DNA of 64,000 nucleotides, taken from Bin80 sp965116685 (GTDB lineage: Bacteria > Bacteroidota > Rhodothermia > Rhodothermales > Bin80). Shown here piece after piece: positions 19,801 through 28,479 of this stretch. The DNA lies in assembly GCA_965116685.1 (NCBI GenBank), contig OZ220707.1, positions 124,001-188,000 of the forward strand. Reading direction: 5' to 3'. Under the pieces are notes generated by a model that saw nothing but the letters and a program-made list of their open reading frames with translations, was not told where the DNA came from and made no database searches. A program made the position numbers and the translations under genes. Numbering within the stretch: position 1 is the stretch's first letter; each line of letters starts with the position of its first letter.

Positions 19801-19991
19801 TGTTTGTCCGTACTCCGATCAAATTTGCGTCCGTTTCCCTTGTTGCCAGAAACCTCTTGTTGCTGCACAGCAACGTAGACAATCTGGATCCGGAATCCCT
19901 GTACAACAGCACGAACCGTGGGATTGGACTTGAGCACTCAGGGGTACCGCAGACGCGAAGCATTGGCATTAACCTCAACGTTCGTTTGTAG
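16815..19991 (+). CDS. SusC/RagA-family TonB-linked outer-membrane transporter
   Basis: The ATG at 16815 gives a clean signal peptide (hydrophobic run ending VAHAQD); the open frame extends further upstream but without a leader. The 1058-residue protein starts with a carboxypeptidase-regulatory-like domain (VQGMVVSAVDNTPLPGASV) after the leader. A TonB-box-like acidic stretch and the plug domain follow (RGASSLGEDSQPLYVVDGVPID, PDDIEKMTVLKGPSAAALYGTRAKNGVILITTKK), and then a long beta barrel. SusC proteins import oligosaccharides or peptides through the outer membrane together with a SusD lipoprotein, encoded here 29 bp downstream. No glycoside hydrolase or peptidase gene is clearly tied to the pair, so the cargo is unknown. 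Confidence 0.93.
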   Translation: MLKNILRIYVCSLCVLLTLFMSVDRVAHAQDHTVQGMVVSAVDNTPLPGASVVETGTLNGTATDVNGTFLLEVSSPDASISITFIGFVSQTIAVDGRDDITISLEEDTGLLEEVVVTAGGIERRERALGYAVTEVGGEDLREIRENNVANALAGKVAGVVVTKPATGPAGSSRVIIRGASSLGEDSQPLYVVDGVPIDNTTLGSAGMWGGSDGGDGIGSINPDDIEKMTVLKGPSAAALYGTRAKNGVILITTKKASPGLGLGVEFSSNTTFENVLVNTDWQTQYGQGTRGAKPTSVDEALSTVDAAWGPPLDGAQTISWDGTQQSYGLVDNAVTSFYNTGLTSTNSIALTTANEVSTLRIGLSHLTNEGISPNSGLSRTSISVRGSSQFGSRLSADAKINLIREFVNNRPRLSDSPGNANYSVYQLAPNVDVETMQCPPEEENCTEYGTDVDGSELHRGLFGNIYQQNPYWAAHQYTNQDEDLRAIGFVSLGYKFAEGIQLTGRFGGDTYTTRRTGITPWGTAYQPQGSQGETEYRITEINTDFLLTVDRSLTSSIGLQATAGGNILYRERETLSLTGGGGFNVPGLEVVTNQNTRGHGYGYNEKQINSLYGSAELSYSDFFYLTLTGRNDWSSTLPLENNSYFYPSISASLVLTDAIDMPGWVSFAKLRASWAEVGGDTSPYQLALTYGLSGSHLGQPRGNIAQGSIPLAGLKPSQTVGIEGGFDIRFLENRFGIDFTYYTESATNQILSTTISSASGFGGQIINAGEISNQGVELLITTTPVRQGDWRWDLDLNLARNHNEVVELVEGQTSLVLAESRHRGNFVTADVGEPYGSIKGRKYLRQNVPTGEEASDCDATGPIVHDADGLPMRTSDLCVLGNGTPDVSGGIRSSLRWRNIALTMLFDMRFGGDLFSVTNSAAYSNGLHKNTLEGRDVGYIVGDGVNEDGQANTVQANPQDYFGRIGGGTIGEEFIYDASFVKLREVQISYNLPSHLFVRTPIKFASVSLVARNLLLLHSNVDNLDPESLYNSTNRGIGLEHSGVPQTRSIGINLNVRL

Positions 19992-20020
19992 CCTCTAACC
20001 ACTTGAAAAACTCAAATACT

Positions 20021-21547
20021 ATGACCAAATTGAATAGACTTTCGATAGCGGCTGCTTTGTGTTTGTCTCTCCTGATTGCTTCCTGTGACTCAGGTTTTGA
20101 AGAGATGAACGTAAATCCGACGCAAGCTTCCCAGGTTGATCCGAACTTTAAGTTGACCAATATCCAACTGCGGATAAGTGGTGAGCGCTACGAGAATTGG
20201 CGGACCAATCTGATTTACAGCTCCGTGATGATTCAGCATTTTGCTACCTTGCCCGGCTACTGGGCGGGAGACAAATATGGATATATTGCTTCTTATTCTG
20301 CTGCAATGTGGGATCGGTACTATCCCAATATTGCCAAGAATATTGAAGACCTCCTTGTGCAGACGTCTGAAGATCCAGAAATGGCAAACATGCATCATAT
20401 CACTCAGATCGTACGTGTGATTATGTATCATCGACTTACCGACCTCTATGGAGATATTCCATATTCCGAGGCAGGCAAGGGATTCATTGAGGGGATTACC
20501 CAGCCGAAGTATGATGCTCAGTCCACGATTTATGCAGATATGCTGGCAAGACTTGAGGCGGCTGCTTCGGGCTTGAATGCAGGTAGCCCCTCTTTTGGTG
20601 GTGGTGACCTGATCTATCAGGGAGATGTGGAAAAATGGAAGATGTTAGCCAATTCCCTGATGCTGCGATTGGGCATGCGCCTAGTTAAAGCAGATCCTGC
20701 TGCAGCTCAGAGTTGGGTCCAGAAAGCCATCGCCGGTGGAACAATGCAAAGCAATGATGACATTGCCTATGTTCCCCACAATGATCCTTCCGGCTGGAGA
20801 AATGGAAACGGCCAGGTATTCCGTGCAGACGGGAATGCGCGGATCAGCGAGTTCTTCGTGAACTGGATGGTGGACCACGATGACCCACGCTTGTATGTAT
20901 ATGGAGAAAGCCCGGTAGCCGGCTCACCGCCAGTTGGGATGCCAAATGGCCGGATTGTTGGCGGATCCGATGCCGATCATGGGATTGAAAACCACTCCAG
21001 CTGGATCAGTTGTGATTCTAACGCGGAGCCGTGTGGGATGGATGTATACATGATCCCCAATGATGTGATCAAAGGGGATGATGATCCAATGTTCTTTATG
21101 ACCTATGCCGAGGTTGAGCTTCTTAAAGCTGAAGCTGCAGTGCGTGGTTGGCATAGCGGAGATGCTGCGACCCATTATGCAAATGGAGTCCGTGCCGCGA
21201 TGGAATATCTTGCAATGTATGGATCCGCTGCAGCGATCTCAAGTGAGGATATTGATACGTACCTCGCAGCAAATCCTTACGATGCTGCAAATGGCATGAA
21301 GATGATAAACGAGCAGCTTTGGGCCGCTGTACTACTCAACGAGTATGAGGCTTTTGCAAACTGGAGACGAACCGGCTATCCCGAACTCACTCCTGTGAAC
21401 TATCCGGGGAATGTAACTGGCGGTACGATTCCACGCCGTTTACGCTACAGGGAAAATGAGGCAGTTGCCAATCCAGATAATTATTCTGCAGCAGTTGCTG
21501 CCCAGGGAGCAGATGAGTTAACCACACGCGTCTGGTGGGACAAGTAA
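20021..21547 (+). CDS. SusD/RagB-family outer-membrane lipoprotein
   Basis: The ATG at 20021 gives a lipoprotein leader ending LIASC, with the lipobox cysteine followed by DSG. The 508-residue protein has the SusD-like_2 pattern: FEEMNVNPTQ, LTDLYGDIPYSEAG, and the C-terminal EQLWAAVLLNEYEAFANWRRTGYPEL followed by IPRRLRYRENE. It would cap the SusC barrel encoded immediately upstream and bind its cargo at the cell surface. A hairpin terminator follows at 21567, closing the two-gene unit. Confidence 0.93.
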   Translation: MTKLNRLSIAAALCLSLLIASCDSGFEEMNVNPTQASQVDPNFKLTNIQLRISGERYENWRTNLIYSSVMIQHFATLPGYWAGDKYGYIASYSAAMWDRYYPNIAKNIEDLLVQTSEDPEMANMHHITQIVRVIMYHRLTDLYGDIPYSEAGKGFIEGITQPKYDAQSTIYADMLARLEAAASGLNAGSPSFGGGDLIYQGDVEKWKMLANSLMLRLGMRLVKADPAAAQSWVQKAIAGGTMQSNDDIAYVPHNDPSGWRNGNGQVFRADGNARISEFFVNWMVDHDDPRLYVYGESPVAGSPPVGMPNGRIVGGSDADHGIENHSSWISCDSNAEPCGMDVYMIPNDVIKGDDDPMFFMTYAEVELLKAEAAVRGWHSGDAATHYANGVRAAMEYLAMYGSAAAISSEDIDTYLAANPYDAANGMKMINEQLWAAVLLNEYEAFANWRRTGYPELTPVNYPGNVTGGTIPRRLRYRENEAVANPDNYSAAVAAQGADELTTRVWWDK

Positions 21548-21566
21548 CTGAGCGCTGACCACTCAA

Positions 21567-21606
21567 AACAGGGGTATCTGCATTTGCGGATGCCCCTGTT
21601 TTATTT
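21567..21606 (+). terminator. Rho-independent terminator after susD
   Basis: A 12-bp stem (AACAGGGGTATC / GATGCCCCTGTT, one G-T pair) with a short loop is followed by TTATTTT. It lies 19 bp after the SusD stop and ends the susCD unit. Confidence 0.8.
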
Positions 21607-21686
21607 TACCCCGCAGCCAGTGCACTGTAATCCGGCAGGATCGAACTCAATCGCGAATATCAGGCAGGAGCCCAACAATCCTGGGG

Positions 21687-23390
21687 CTATTCCACATAGT
21701 CGAAGTGAATGGATCTGGACTTTGTCGTGCCTGCAACTTGGTCCGTAACGGTTAGCGTGAGAGTCAGCGGCCCTGGCATCTCCCACTCCCCGATATCAAT
21801 CACCATAAATTCGCGAACGGTCGCTGCATTTCCCTCATAATCAAAGGAGGTTGTGATCGGATCGATGCCCTCGCTGCTCAATGAATACGCAACCGTATAG
21901 TGGGTCCGATCTTCCTCGTTGAAACGCAGGAAATACGTTTCAAAGTACACGGCAAAGGGTGTATCTGGCCGGATCTCACGACCGACATAAGGAACTGCAC
22001 CATCAAACGTATCTGCCGATTCCAATCGGAGCGGCTTCAGGTCGCTGAGTTCCAACGAGGTACCGTCTCCTTTTAGTGTTTCCAGTGTATCTACAGCAGC
22101 AACCCCAATTGCCCAGGCAGCGGCGGGTTGTGGAGGCATCGAATCAGGAACCGTCCAATGAAGAGACCACTGCATCGTGATGGGAGATGCAGTAAAATCA
22201 CGGGTAATCCAGGAATAGATTTGTTGTTCTGAATTTGCACCTTTCGGGAGATGATATCGCCGGAGCTGAATTTTCTGAGGCTCGAATTCATGTCCACGCT
22301 TCGTTAAGCCTACGCTCAATATAAAATCAGACGATACTCTCTGCTGTAGCTGTTGTAAACGGCGAATCATACGACGGCTGGGGCGAAGCTCGCTCACTTC
22401 AAGTCCCCAATAGGCCTCTAGCCGAGTTGAGCCGTCTCGCTCCAAAAATCGACTGAACCGGACCTGAGGTATCAGCTCTATGGCATTGCCGTACACTTGG
22501 GTTGTACTGGAGGGGACGGTTTTCGCACGACGCAATTGATGTTGATCATCTCTGATCCGGGTATCCTGGATCATCTTCTGGGAGAACTCATAGGGTCTGA
22601 GAGGAACGGAAGTAGCAAGTGTTGTATAGTTTACGACCGCGTCATAGATCGCACCATAGTGGTCATGCTCCATGGCGAGTTGTCCGAATATTTCTTCCAT
22701 CCAAGCAAGAAGCAGTGAAACTCTCCTCCGGGTTCCCCGCAAATTGGGAGAAATTAGCGCTTCCGGCGCATCAATCCGGTACGGTCTGCGACGAGACAGT
22801 TGCACAAAAAGATAGTGTGCATCATCGTGGATGCCACGGTAGACCCAGATCTCATTCCGGGGAAGGCGATATTCAAGTGGTAAAACTTGAAGCTTTGGAT
22901 CTTTAAGTTTGATCACTCCCTGGCGCCAAGGCCGGCCGAACCGCACAAAAATTCGCCCTCGATCATCCACACCCAACGAGTCTCTACGGGAAGCATAGTG
23001 CTGCTTTGCGTAGTAAACCCGATATAGATGCTCTTCTATCCGTTCATTATTATACGTAGCGGGTAACGGGTCTTGGCGATGCCACCAGGTGATGATTGCT
23101 TCCGCATCTTTATGTGTTCCTTTTCCAGCGATGAGCAAATAAGCGGATTTATGAACATCTGATTCTTCTGGCGTAATCATTGTGATCCAGCTCAGATGCC
23201 ATACAAGCTCTTCTGGATCGCCCACGTTTGAATCGGCCGCTTGCTTAAGCCATTCGAGGTAGGAGGTAGAAGCTTCTGCATAAGAGGAATACTCCTCTTC
23301 CGTAAAAATCCGTGCAATTTCTGTTTCCTGTGCCCAAACAGGAGATACGATCAAGCATTGAATCCAGAAAATGGAAAAAACCCATCTCAT
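21687..23390 (-). CDS. GWxTD-domain secreted protein
   Basis: A 567-residue protein with a signal peptide (hydrophobic run ending SPVWAQE). Residues ~110-190 match the GWxTD domain: WHRQDPLPATYNNERIEEHLYRVYYAKQHYAS, then SLGVDDRGRIFVRFGRP, in which the usual GWxTDRG core reads GVDDRG. The C terminus is beta-rich, as in other family members. GWxTD proteins occur in Bacteroidota and relatives and have no assigned function. The gene is divergent from the VCBS/UnbV gene, with only ~20-40 bp between the starts, so the two probably share a control region. Confidence 0.8.
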   Translation of the reverse strand: MRWVFSIFWIQCLIVSPVWAQETEIARIFTEEEYSSYAEASTSYLEWLKQAADSNVGDPEELVWHLSWITMITPEESDVHKSAYLLIAGKGTHKDAEAIITWWHRQDPLPATYNNERIEEHLYRVYYAKQHYASRRDSLGVDDRGRIFVRFGRPWRQGVIKLKDPKLQVLPLEYRLPRNEIWVYRGIHDDAHYLFVQLSRRRPYRIDAPEALISPNLRGTRRRVSLLLAWMEEIFGQLAMEHDHYGAIYDAVVNYTTLATSVPLRPYEFSQKMIQDTRIRDDQHQLRRAKTVPSSTTQVYGNAIELIPQVRFSRFLERDGSTRLEAYWGLEVSELRPSRRMIRRLQQLQQRVSSDFILSVGLTKRGHEFEPQKIQLRRYHLPKGANSEQQIYSWITRDFTASPITMQWSLHWTVPDSMPPQPAAAWAIGVAAVDTLETLKGDGTSLELSDLKPLRLESADTFDGAVPYVGREIRPDTPFAVYFETYFLRFNEEDRTHYTVAYSLSSEGIDPITTSFDYEGNAATVREFMVIDIGEWEMPGPLTLTLTVTDQVAGTTKSRSIHFDYVE

Positions 23391-23411
23391 GATCGTTGGA
23401 TGCTGTTGAAA

Positions 23412-26400
23412 ATGTTAAAAAAAGATACGCGCATGCCGGTAATTCGCCTGCTCTGCATCGGAACTGTTTTGAGTCTGATGATCCTCGCAGGATGTACGCG
23501 GGAGCGTCCACTATTCACGCGGATGGAGCAAACCGGTATATCCTTTGAGAACAGAATTGTTGAACAGGATGCATTTAATGTACTAGAGTACGAATACTTT
23601 TACAATGGAGCCGGGGTTGCAGCAGGGGACCTAAATCATGATGGTCTGGTCGATCTTTATTTTACGGCCAACATGGCTGCTGATCGCCTCTATCTGAATC
23701 GGGGAGGCTGGTTGTTCGAAGAGATTACCGAGCAGGCCGGCATTCCCCATGAGCCTACTTGGACCACGGGGGTAACTATGGCGGATGTAAACGGGGATGG
23801 GCTCCTGGATATCTATGTTTGCCGCAGCGGAAATGTAACAACAGATCGCAGACGGAACTCACTCTACATCAACCAGGGAAATCTTACATTCAAGGATGAA
23901 GCCGCCGCCTACGGCCTGGATGATCCCTCTTATTCCAATCATGCCACATTCTTTGACTATGATAATGATGGCGATCTAGATATGTATCTGCTGAATCATT
24001 CCATACGGCGCTACGCTCACTTCGTCGTAGACTATATGCGTGCACAGCGTGACTCACTGGCAGGAGACAAACTCTTTCGAAACGATGCCGGAAAATTCAC
24101 CGACGTAAGTGAGGAGGCAGGAATTATCGGCAATCCATTGAGCTATGGCTTGAGCGTAGTTGTGAGCGATATGAACGGAGATTTATGGCCAGATCTCTAT
24201 ATATCCAATGACTATATCGAAGACGATTACCTCTATATCAATCAACAGGATGGTACATTCGATGAATCCATTCGATCATACTTGACGCATACCTCTTATG
24301 CGTCTATGGGAGCGGACATTGCCGACATCAATAATGATTTACAACCGGATATTTTCACGCTGGACATGTTTGCTGAGGATAATTACCGCCAGAAAGTACT
24401 CAAGGGGCCGGAGGATTACAAATTCTATACTCAACTGCGGATAGACGGCTTCCATGAGCAGTACATGCGGAATATGATGCACTTGCGGCGCGGCCCCGAT
24501 TATGTTGAAATTGGGCAGCTGGCGGGGGTTTCCAATACGGACTGGAGCTGGGCAGCGCTTTTTGCCGACCTGGATCGAGATCTCCTTAAGGATTTAATCG
24601 TGACGAACGGCTACTTGCGTGATTATACGGATTTAGATTTTCTGTCCACCACACTACCGAATGCATCCAGGCAGGCTCAGATGCGAGGAGAGGCGGTGTC
24701 TGGATTGGAAATGGTGGAGCAGATGCCTACGACGCGTGTCCCGAATTATGTATTTCAAGGGACGGATGGGGTCCAGTTTCAGGATATGACCACTGATTGG
24801 GGCTTTGAGCTCCCAACCCATTCGAATGGCATGACCTTGGCGGATCTGGATGGAGATCTTGACTTGGATGTTGTTATTAGCAACCTCAACCAAGAAGTCC
24901 TTCTTTACCGGAATGAAGCGGAAGAGCAGGGTAGGGGGGGAGCACTCCGAATCACTCTGGAGGGTCCACCGGGAAATAAATATGGTATCGGGGCAAAGGT
25001 CCTGCTTCATGGCGAGGGGCAATCGATCATGCAGGAAGCTTTTTTTGTCCGTGGTTACCTCTCCTCTCTTGAGCCGGCCCTGTCTTTTGGAACGGGAGAG
25101 TGGCACGAAGTGGATGTGGAGATTTACTGGCCGGATGGCCGGTTTCAGCGGCTGGAAAAGATTGCTACGGGGCAGACCATCCAAGTGAAATACAGCGAAG
25201 CATATCAGGATAGCGTCACCGAATCTCTTCCCGAGAAAGAGTTTATTACAGTTGATTTCTCTTCAGGCCTCAACTATCAGCATCAAGAAGATGACTATTC
25301 GGATTGGGATCAAACGCCACTTTTGCCTCGTGATCTGGCTCAGGAGGGACCTGCAATCGCAAATGGGGATCTTAACGGCGACCACCTCACGGATATTTTC
25401 ATCGGCGGTGCTAGGGGGCAGGCGGCAACTCTATTTCTCCAGCAACTTGATCGCACTTACACGGAGGTGAGGCTTCCTGTGTTTGAACAGCATGCAGAAT
25501 ATGAAGACGTCGATGCGATTCTGATGGATCTTTCAGGAGATGGGCTTCTGGATCTGTATGTAGCAAGTGGGGCAGGCCCTATTCCAGATTATTGGCAGGA
25601 TCGTCTCTACATCAACACAGGCTTTGGTGGCTTGGTACACGCCCCGGATTTATTGCCCCCAATGCAAACGATCACTAGTAGTATTGCCCCATATGACATG
25701 GATTCAGATGGGGATATGGACATGTTTGTTGGAGGACTTCACCTCCCCGGTCAATTTGGAAGGTCACCTCGCAGCTATCTTTTAGAGAATACGCCAGATG
25801 GGTTTTTGGATCGGACCGAGAACTGGGCACCCGATTTACAGTTTCCTGGCATGATCACCACGGCGGTTTGGGCAGATATATACGGGGATGACCGAAGGGA
25901 ACTCCTGATTGCAGGTCACTGGATGCCCATTCGAGTTTATTGTATCAGCGACTCTGACATCCTGGAAGACTGTAGTGATCGACTGGGATTGACGGGATCC
26001 GATGGGTTCTGGAATCAGGTGATTCCCGCTGATTTGGATATGGATGGTGACTTGGACCTTATCGCAGGAAACCGAAGCCTGAATACACAAATTCGGGCTT
26101 CTCCGCGATACCCAGCAACCCTGTATGCGGGCGATCTAGACAACAATGGGACCTGGGACCTTGTATACAGCAGCTATGTGAAAGGATTGAATGTACCGGT
26201 TGCGTCACGGGATCAGATGGTGGCTCAACTACCGGATATCCGAACAAGATTTCCGCGATACTCCGATTATGCTGCTGCAACCACCGATGAAGTCATGGCA
26301 GGATATGATCCCGGCCCAATCCTGTTGAAATCGAGGAATCGTTCTTCGGTGCTCTTTGAGTTCACAGACGAAGGCATCTTCGACCCTCAACCTCTCCCGA

Positions 26401-26690
26401 TGTCTGCACAGTTTTCACCCGTCAGAGATGCACTTGTTTTTGATTTTAATGAGGACGGGAACCCTGATATTCTCCTTGTGGGTAACGACTATTCTAACCG
26501 AACGGAAGAAGGCCGCATGAATAGTGGACGCGGTACGATGTTAATCGGGGATGGGAAATTAGGCTTTACGGATGCCGGCACTAGAAATTTCTGGATACGT
26601 GGAGACACACGCCGGATCATTAAAGTTGATCATCGTATCATTGTAGTGAGTAGCAATGATACGATGAATGTTTTTCGGACGATTGAATGA
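23412..26690 (+). CDS. VCBS/FG-GAP repeat lipoprotein with ASPIC/UnbV domain (CRTAC1-like)
   Basis: A ~1092-residue protein with a lipoprotein leader ending ILAGC. It carries about twelve FG-GAP/VCBS calcium-loop motifs of the form DxNxDGxxD, such as GDLNHDGLVD, ADVNGDGLLD, FDYDNDGDLD, YDMDSDGDMD and GDLDNNGTWD, spread in two blocks. Between them (around residues 510-600) is an ASPIC/UnbV-like stretch, ending GTGEWHEVDVEIYWPDGRFQ. In this phylum such proteins often sit beside SusCD pairs and are thought to act at the cell surface. The frame is open back to 23241, overlapping the divergent GWxTD gene; ATGs at 23400, 23412 and 23433 are all possible, and the lipobox fits any of them. Confidence 0.82.
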   Translation: MLKKDTRMPVIRLLCIGTVLSLMILAGCTRERPLFTRMEQTGISFENRIVEQDAFNVLEYEYFYNGAGVAAGDLNHDGLVDLYFTANMAADRLYLNRGGWLFEEITEQAGIPHEPTWTTGVTMADVNGDGLLDIYVCRSGNVTTDRRRNSLYINQGNLTFKDEAAAYGLDDPSYSNHATFFDYDNDGDLDMYLLNHSIRRYAHFVVDYMRAQRDSLAGDKLFRNDAGKFTDVSEEAGIIGNPLSYGLSVVVSDMNGDLWPDLYISNDYIEDDYLYINQQDGTFDESIRSYLTHTSYASMGADIADINNDLQPDIFTLDMFAEDNYRQKVLKGPEDYKFYTQLRIDGFHEQYMRNMMHLRRGPDYVEIGQLAGVSNTDWSWAALFADLDRDLLKDLIVTNGYLRDYTDLDFLSTTLPNASRQAQMRGEAVSGLEMVEQMPTTRVPNYVFQGTDGVQFQDMTTDWGFELPTHSNGMTLADLDGDLDLDVVISNLNQEVLLYRNEAEEQGRGGALRITLEGPPGNKYGIGAKVLLHGEGQSIMQEAFFVRGYLSSLEPALSFGTGEWHEVDVEIYWPDGRFQRLEKIATGQTIQVKYSEAYQDSVTESLPEKEFITVDFSSGLNYQHQEDDYSDWDQTPLLPRDLAQEGPAIANGDLNGDHLTDIFIGGARGQAATLFLQQLDRTYTEVRLPVFEQHAEYEDVDAILMDLSGDGLLDLYVASGAGPIPDYWQDRLYINTGFGGLVHAPDLLPPMQTITSSIAPYDMDSDGDMDMFVGGLHLPGQFGRSPRSYLLENTPDGFLDRTENWAPDLQFPGMITTAVWADIYGDDRRELLIAGHWMPIRVYCISDSDILEDCSDRLGLTGSDGFWNQVIPADLDMDGDLDLIAGNRSLNTQIRASPRYPATLYAGDLDNNGTWDLVYSSYVKGLNVPVASRDQMVAQLPDIRTRFPRYSDYAAATTDEVMAGYDPGPILLKSRNRSSVLFEFTDEGIFDPQPLPMSAQFSPVRDALVFDFNEDGNPDILLVGNDYSNRTEEGRMNSGRGTMLIGDGKLGFTDAGTRNFWIRGDTRRIIKVDHRIIVVSSNDTMNVFRTIE

Positions 26691-26751
26691 ATCGATTAAA
26701 ATATCAAATCTCCCGTGATTACAGTTCTCGGGGGGTATCATTTAGTGTGTA

Positions 26752-27389
26752 ATGTGTGGACGTATCGCGCAATCGTTTGACCCGGCAAAAGTTGGCGATT
26801 TTTTTGGGGTTCGGCAAGGAAGTGAATCCATTGCCGAGGTCAGGCCCTCCTATAATATTGCACCCGGCAGCAGGATTTATGCTTTGCAACTCAATGAGCA
26901 TAACGACAGAGCATGGATCACCTTCAAATGGGGGATGCTGCCGGCCTGGGCGAAGACAAAGCGTCCTGTTATCAATGCACGCGCAGAAACCGTCACGAAA
27001 AAGCCGATGTTCAGGAATGCCTTCAGAACACGACGCAGCATGATTCCGGTCACAGCGTACTATGAATGGCAAGCTGTCCCGGATGGCAAACAGCCCTACT
27101 GTATTCAAAGCCAAAACGGTTTCCCATTCCTGCTCGCCGGGATCTATACCGAAAATGAATGTGTGATCCTGACCCGCTCTGCACAGGGGATATCTCATTT
27201 ATCCATGATCGTATGCCGGTAGTTGTGAACCCTGACATGATGGATGCCTATCTCAATGAACCCGAGACAGCCTATGAGATAATCGGACAGGAGAACGTTT
27301 TGGACTTAGGAGTCTATCCAGTCACGAGAGCAATCGGCAATACGTTGTTGAATGATCCTATCTGTATAAAGCCAATTGATCGTGCATAA
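26752..27389 (+). pseudogene. SRAP (HMCES/YedK) domain protein, frameshifted
   Basis: The first frame (26752-27222) starts MCGRIAQSF, with the catalytic Cys2, and continues PSYNIAPG, WGMLPAWA, INARAETV and YYEWQ, all SRAP motifs. It then runs out of frame to a stop after VILTRSAQG. The rest of the domain continues in another frame: ISFIHDRMPVVV, which carries the conserved His, then the normal C terminus ending at 27389. One extra base in the G-run near 27188 would join them into ~212 residues, the usual SRAP length. SRAP proteins crosslink to abasic sites in single-stranded DNA to protect them. The break is either a real inactivating deletion or a homopolymer sequencing error. A 14-nt overlap with the next gene suggests co-transcription. 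Confidence 0.8.
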
Positions 27390-28470
27390 CTCCGAACCCA
27401 GATCTGCAATTCAAGGTAATTGGATTCGAGAAACCTTGACATCTGAAGATGCAACGGGGCTACTTATCACCCATTTGCCACATATTCGATGGGCATGTAG
27501 GTTTACCGGATCAAATGGATTTCTTCTTGTAAGAAAAGACAAGCTACATTTGTTTACGGACCGCCGGTATGAGACTCAGACAACCTTGGAAATACAGCAA
27601 GCACAAATCCATATTGGGCCATATGATCTGGTGAATCATGCAAAAAACGAGGGTCTGGTAGACGCGGGAGACCGGTTGCTGATCCAACCGGAGTATATGA
27701 CACTTGCAGAACTCAATCATTGGGAGACTTCATTCCCTGGAATATCGCTGCTTCCCAGGAAAAATTTACTCAACCGCCATGTTGCGGTGAAATCAGAGAA
27801 TGCCATTGCGAGGATGCGGCAGGCACAGTTGATCTCTGATTCTGTATTCAAGGAAGTTTTTGAGTCGATTAGACCGGGGGTATGTGAAAATGAATTGGCG
27901 GCAATGATTAATTATCATCATATGATTCGTGGCGCTTCCGGCATGGCTTTCGAAACGATTGTTGCCTTCGGTGCCAACAGCGCACTCCCGCATGCCCGTC
28001 CAACTAATCGGGAATTACGTGCCGGCGAACCGGTGCTATTAGATTTTGGGTGCATACTGGATGGATATGCTTCAGACATGACACGGACATTGTATTGTGG
28101 GGTACCAGAGAGGGAGTTCAAGGCTGCCTACAAGGCGGTCCAGGAAGCACAGGATCAGGCCGTACAAGTGGCTCATGTCGGCAGGAAAGCTTCGGAGATT
28201 GATCAAGCAGCTAGGTCTATCCTGGCTTCAAATGGATTGGGGGAGTTTTTTTGCCACAGTACGGGGCACGGCATTGGCTTAGAGGTTCATGAATGGCCCC
28301 GTATTTCGGCGAATTCATCGGCTACCTTACTCAAGGGGCATACGGTTACCATTGAGCCGGGGGTTTATTTGCCGGGCAAATTCGGGATTCGAATTGAGGA
28401 TACGGTGGTGATTGATTCGCCCACCTGTGAACGGTTGTCCCATATTGAGCGAGATCTAATAACTTTCTGA
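27376..28470 (+). CDS. M24-family Xaa-Pro aminopeptidase-like metallopeptidase
   Basis: The 364-residue protein has a creatinase-like N-terminal domain and a pita-bread peptidase domain. All five metal ligands are seen: D223 (LLDFGC), D234 (ASDMTRT), H298 (TGHGIGLEVHE), E327 (TIEPGVY) and E341 (RIEDTV). This fits a cytosolic dinuclear-metal aminopeptidase that removes the residue before proline, or a related dipeptidase. The start is given as TTG 27376; GTG 27382 is an alternative. It overlaps the end of the SRAP reading frame and is 9 bp from the next gene. Confidence 0.88.
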   Translation: MIVHNSEPRSAIQGNWIRETLTSEDATGLLITHLPHIRWACRFTGSNGFLLVRKDKLHLFTDRRYETQTTLEIQQAQIHIGPYDLVNHAKNEGLVDAGDRLLIQPEYMTLAELNHWETSFPGISLLPRKNLLNRHVAVKSENAIARMRQAQLISDSVFKEVFESIRPGVCENELAAMINYHHMIRGASGMAFETIVAFGANSALPHARPTNRELRAGEPVLLDFGCILDGYASDMTRTLYCGVPEREFKAAYKAVQEAQDQAVQVAHVGRKASEIDQAARSILASNGLGEFFCHSTGHGIGLEVHEWPRISANSSATLLKGHTVTIEPGVYLPGKFGIRIEDTVVIDSPTCERLSHIERDLITF

Positions 28471-28479
28471 GCGTACTGG

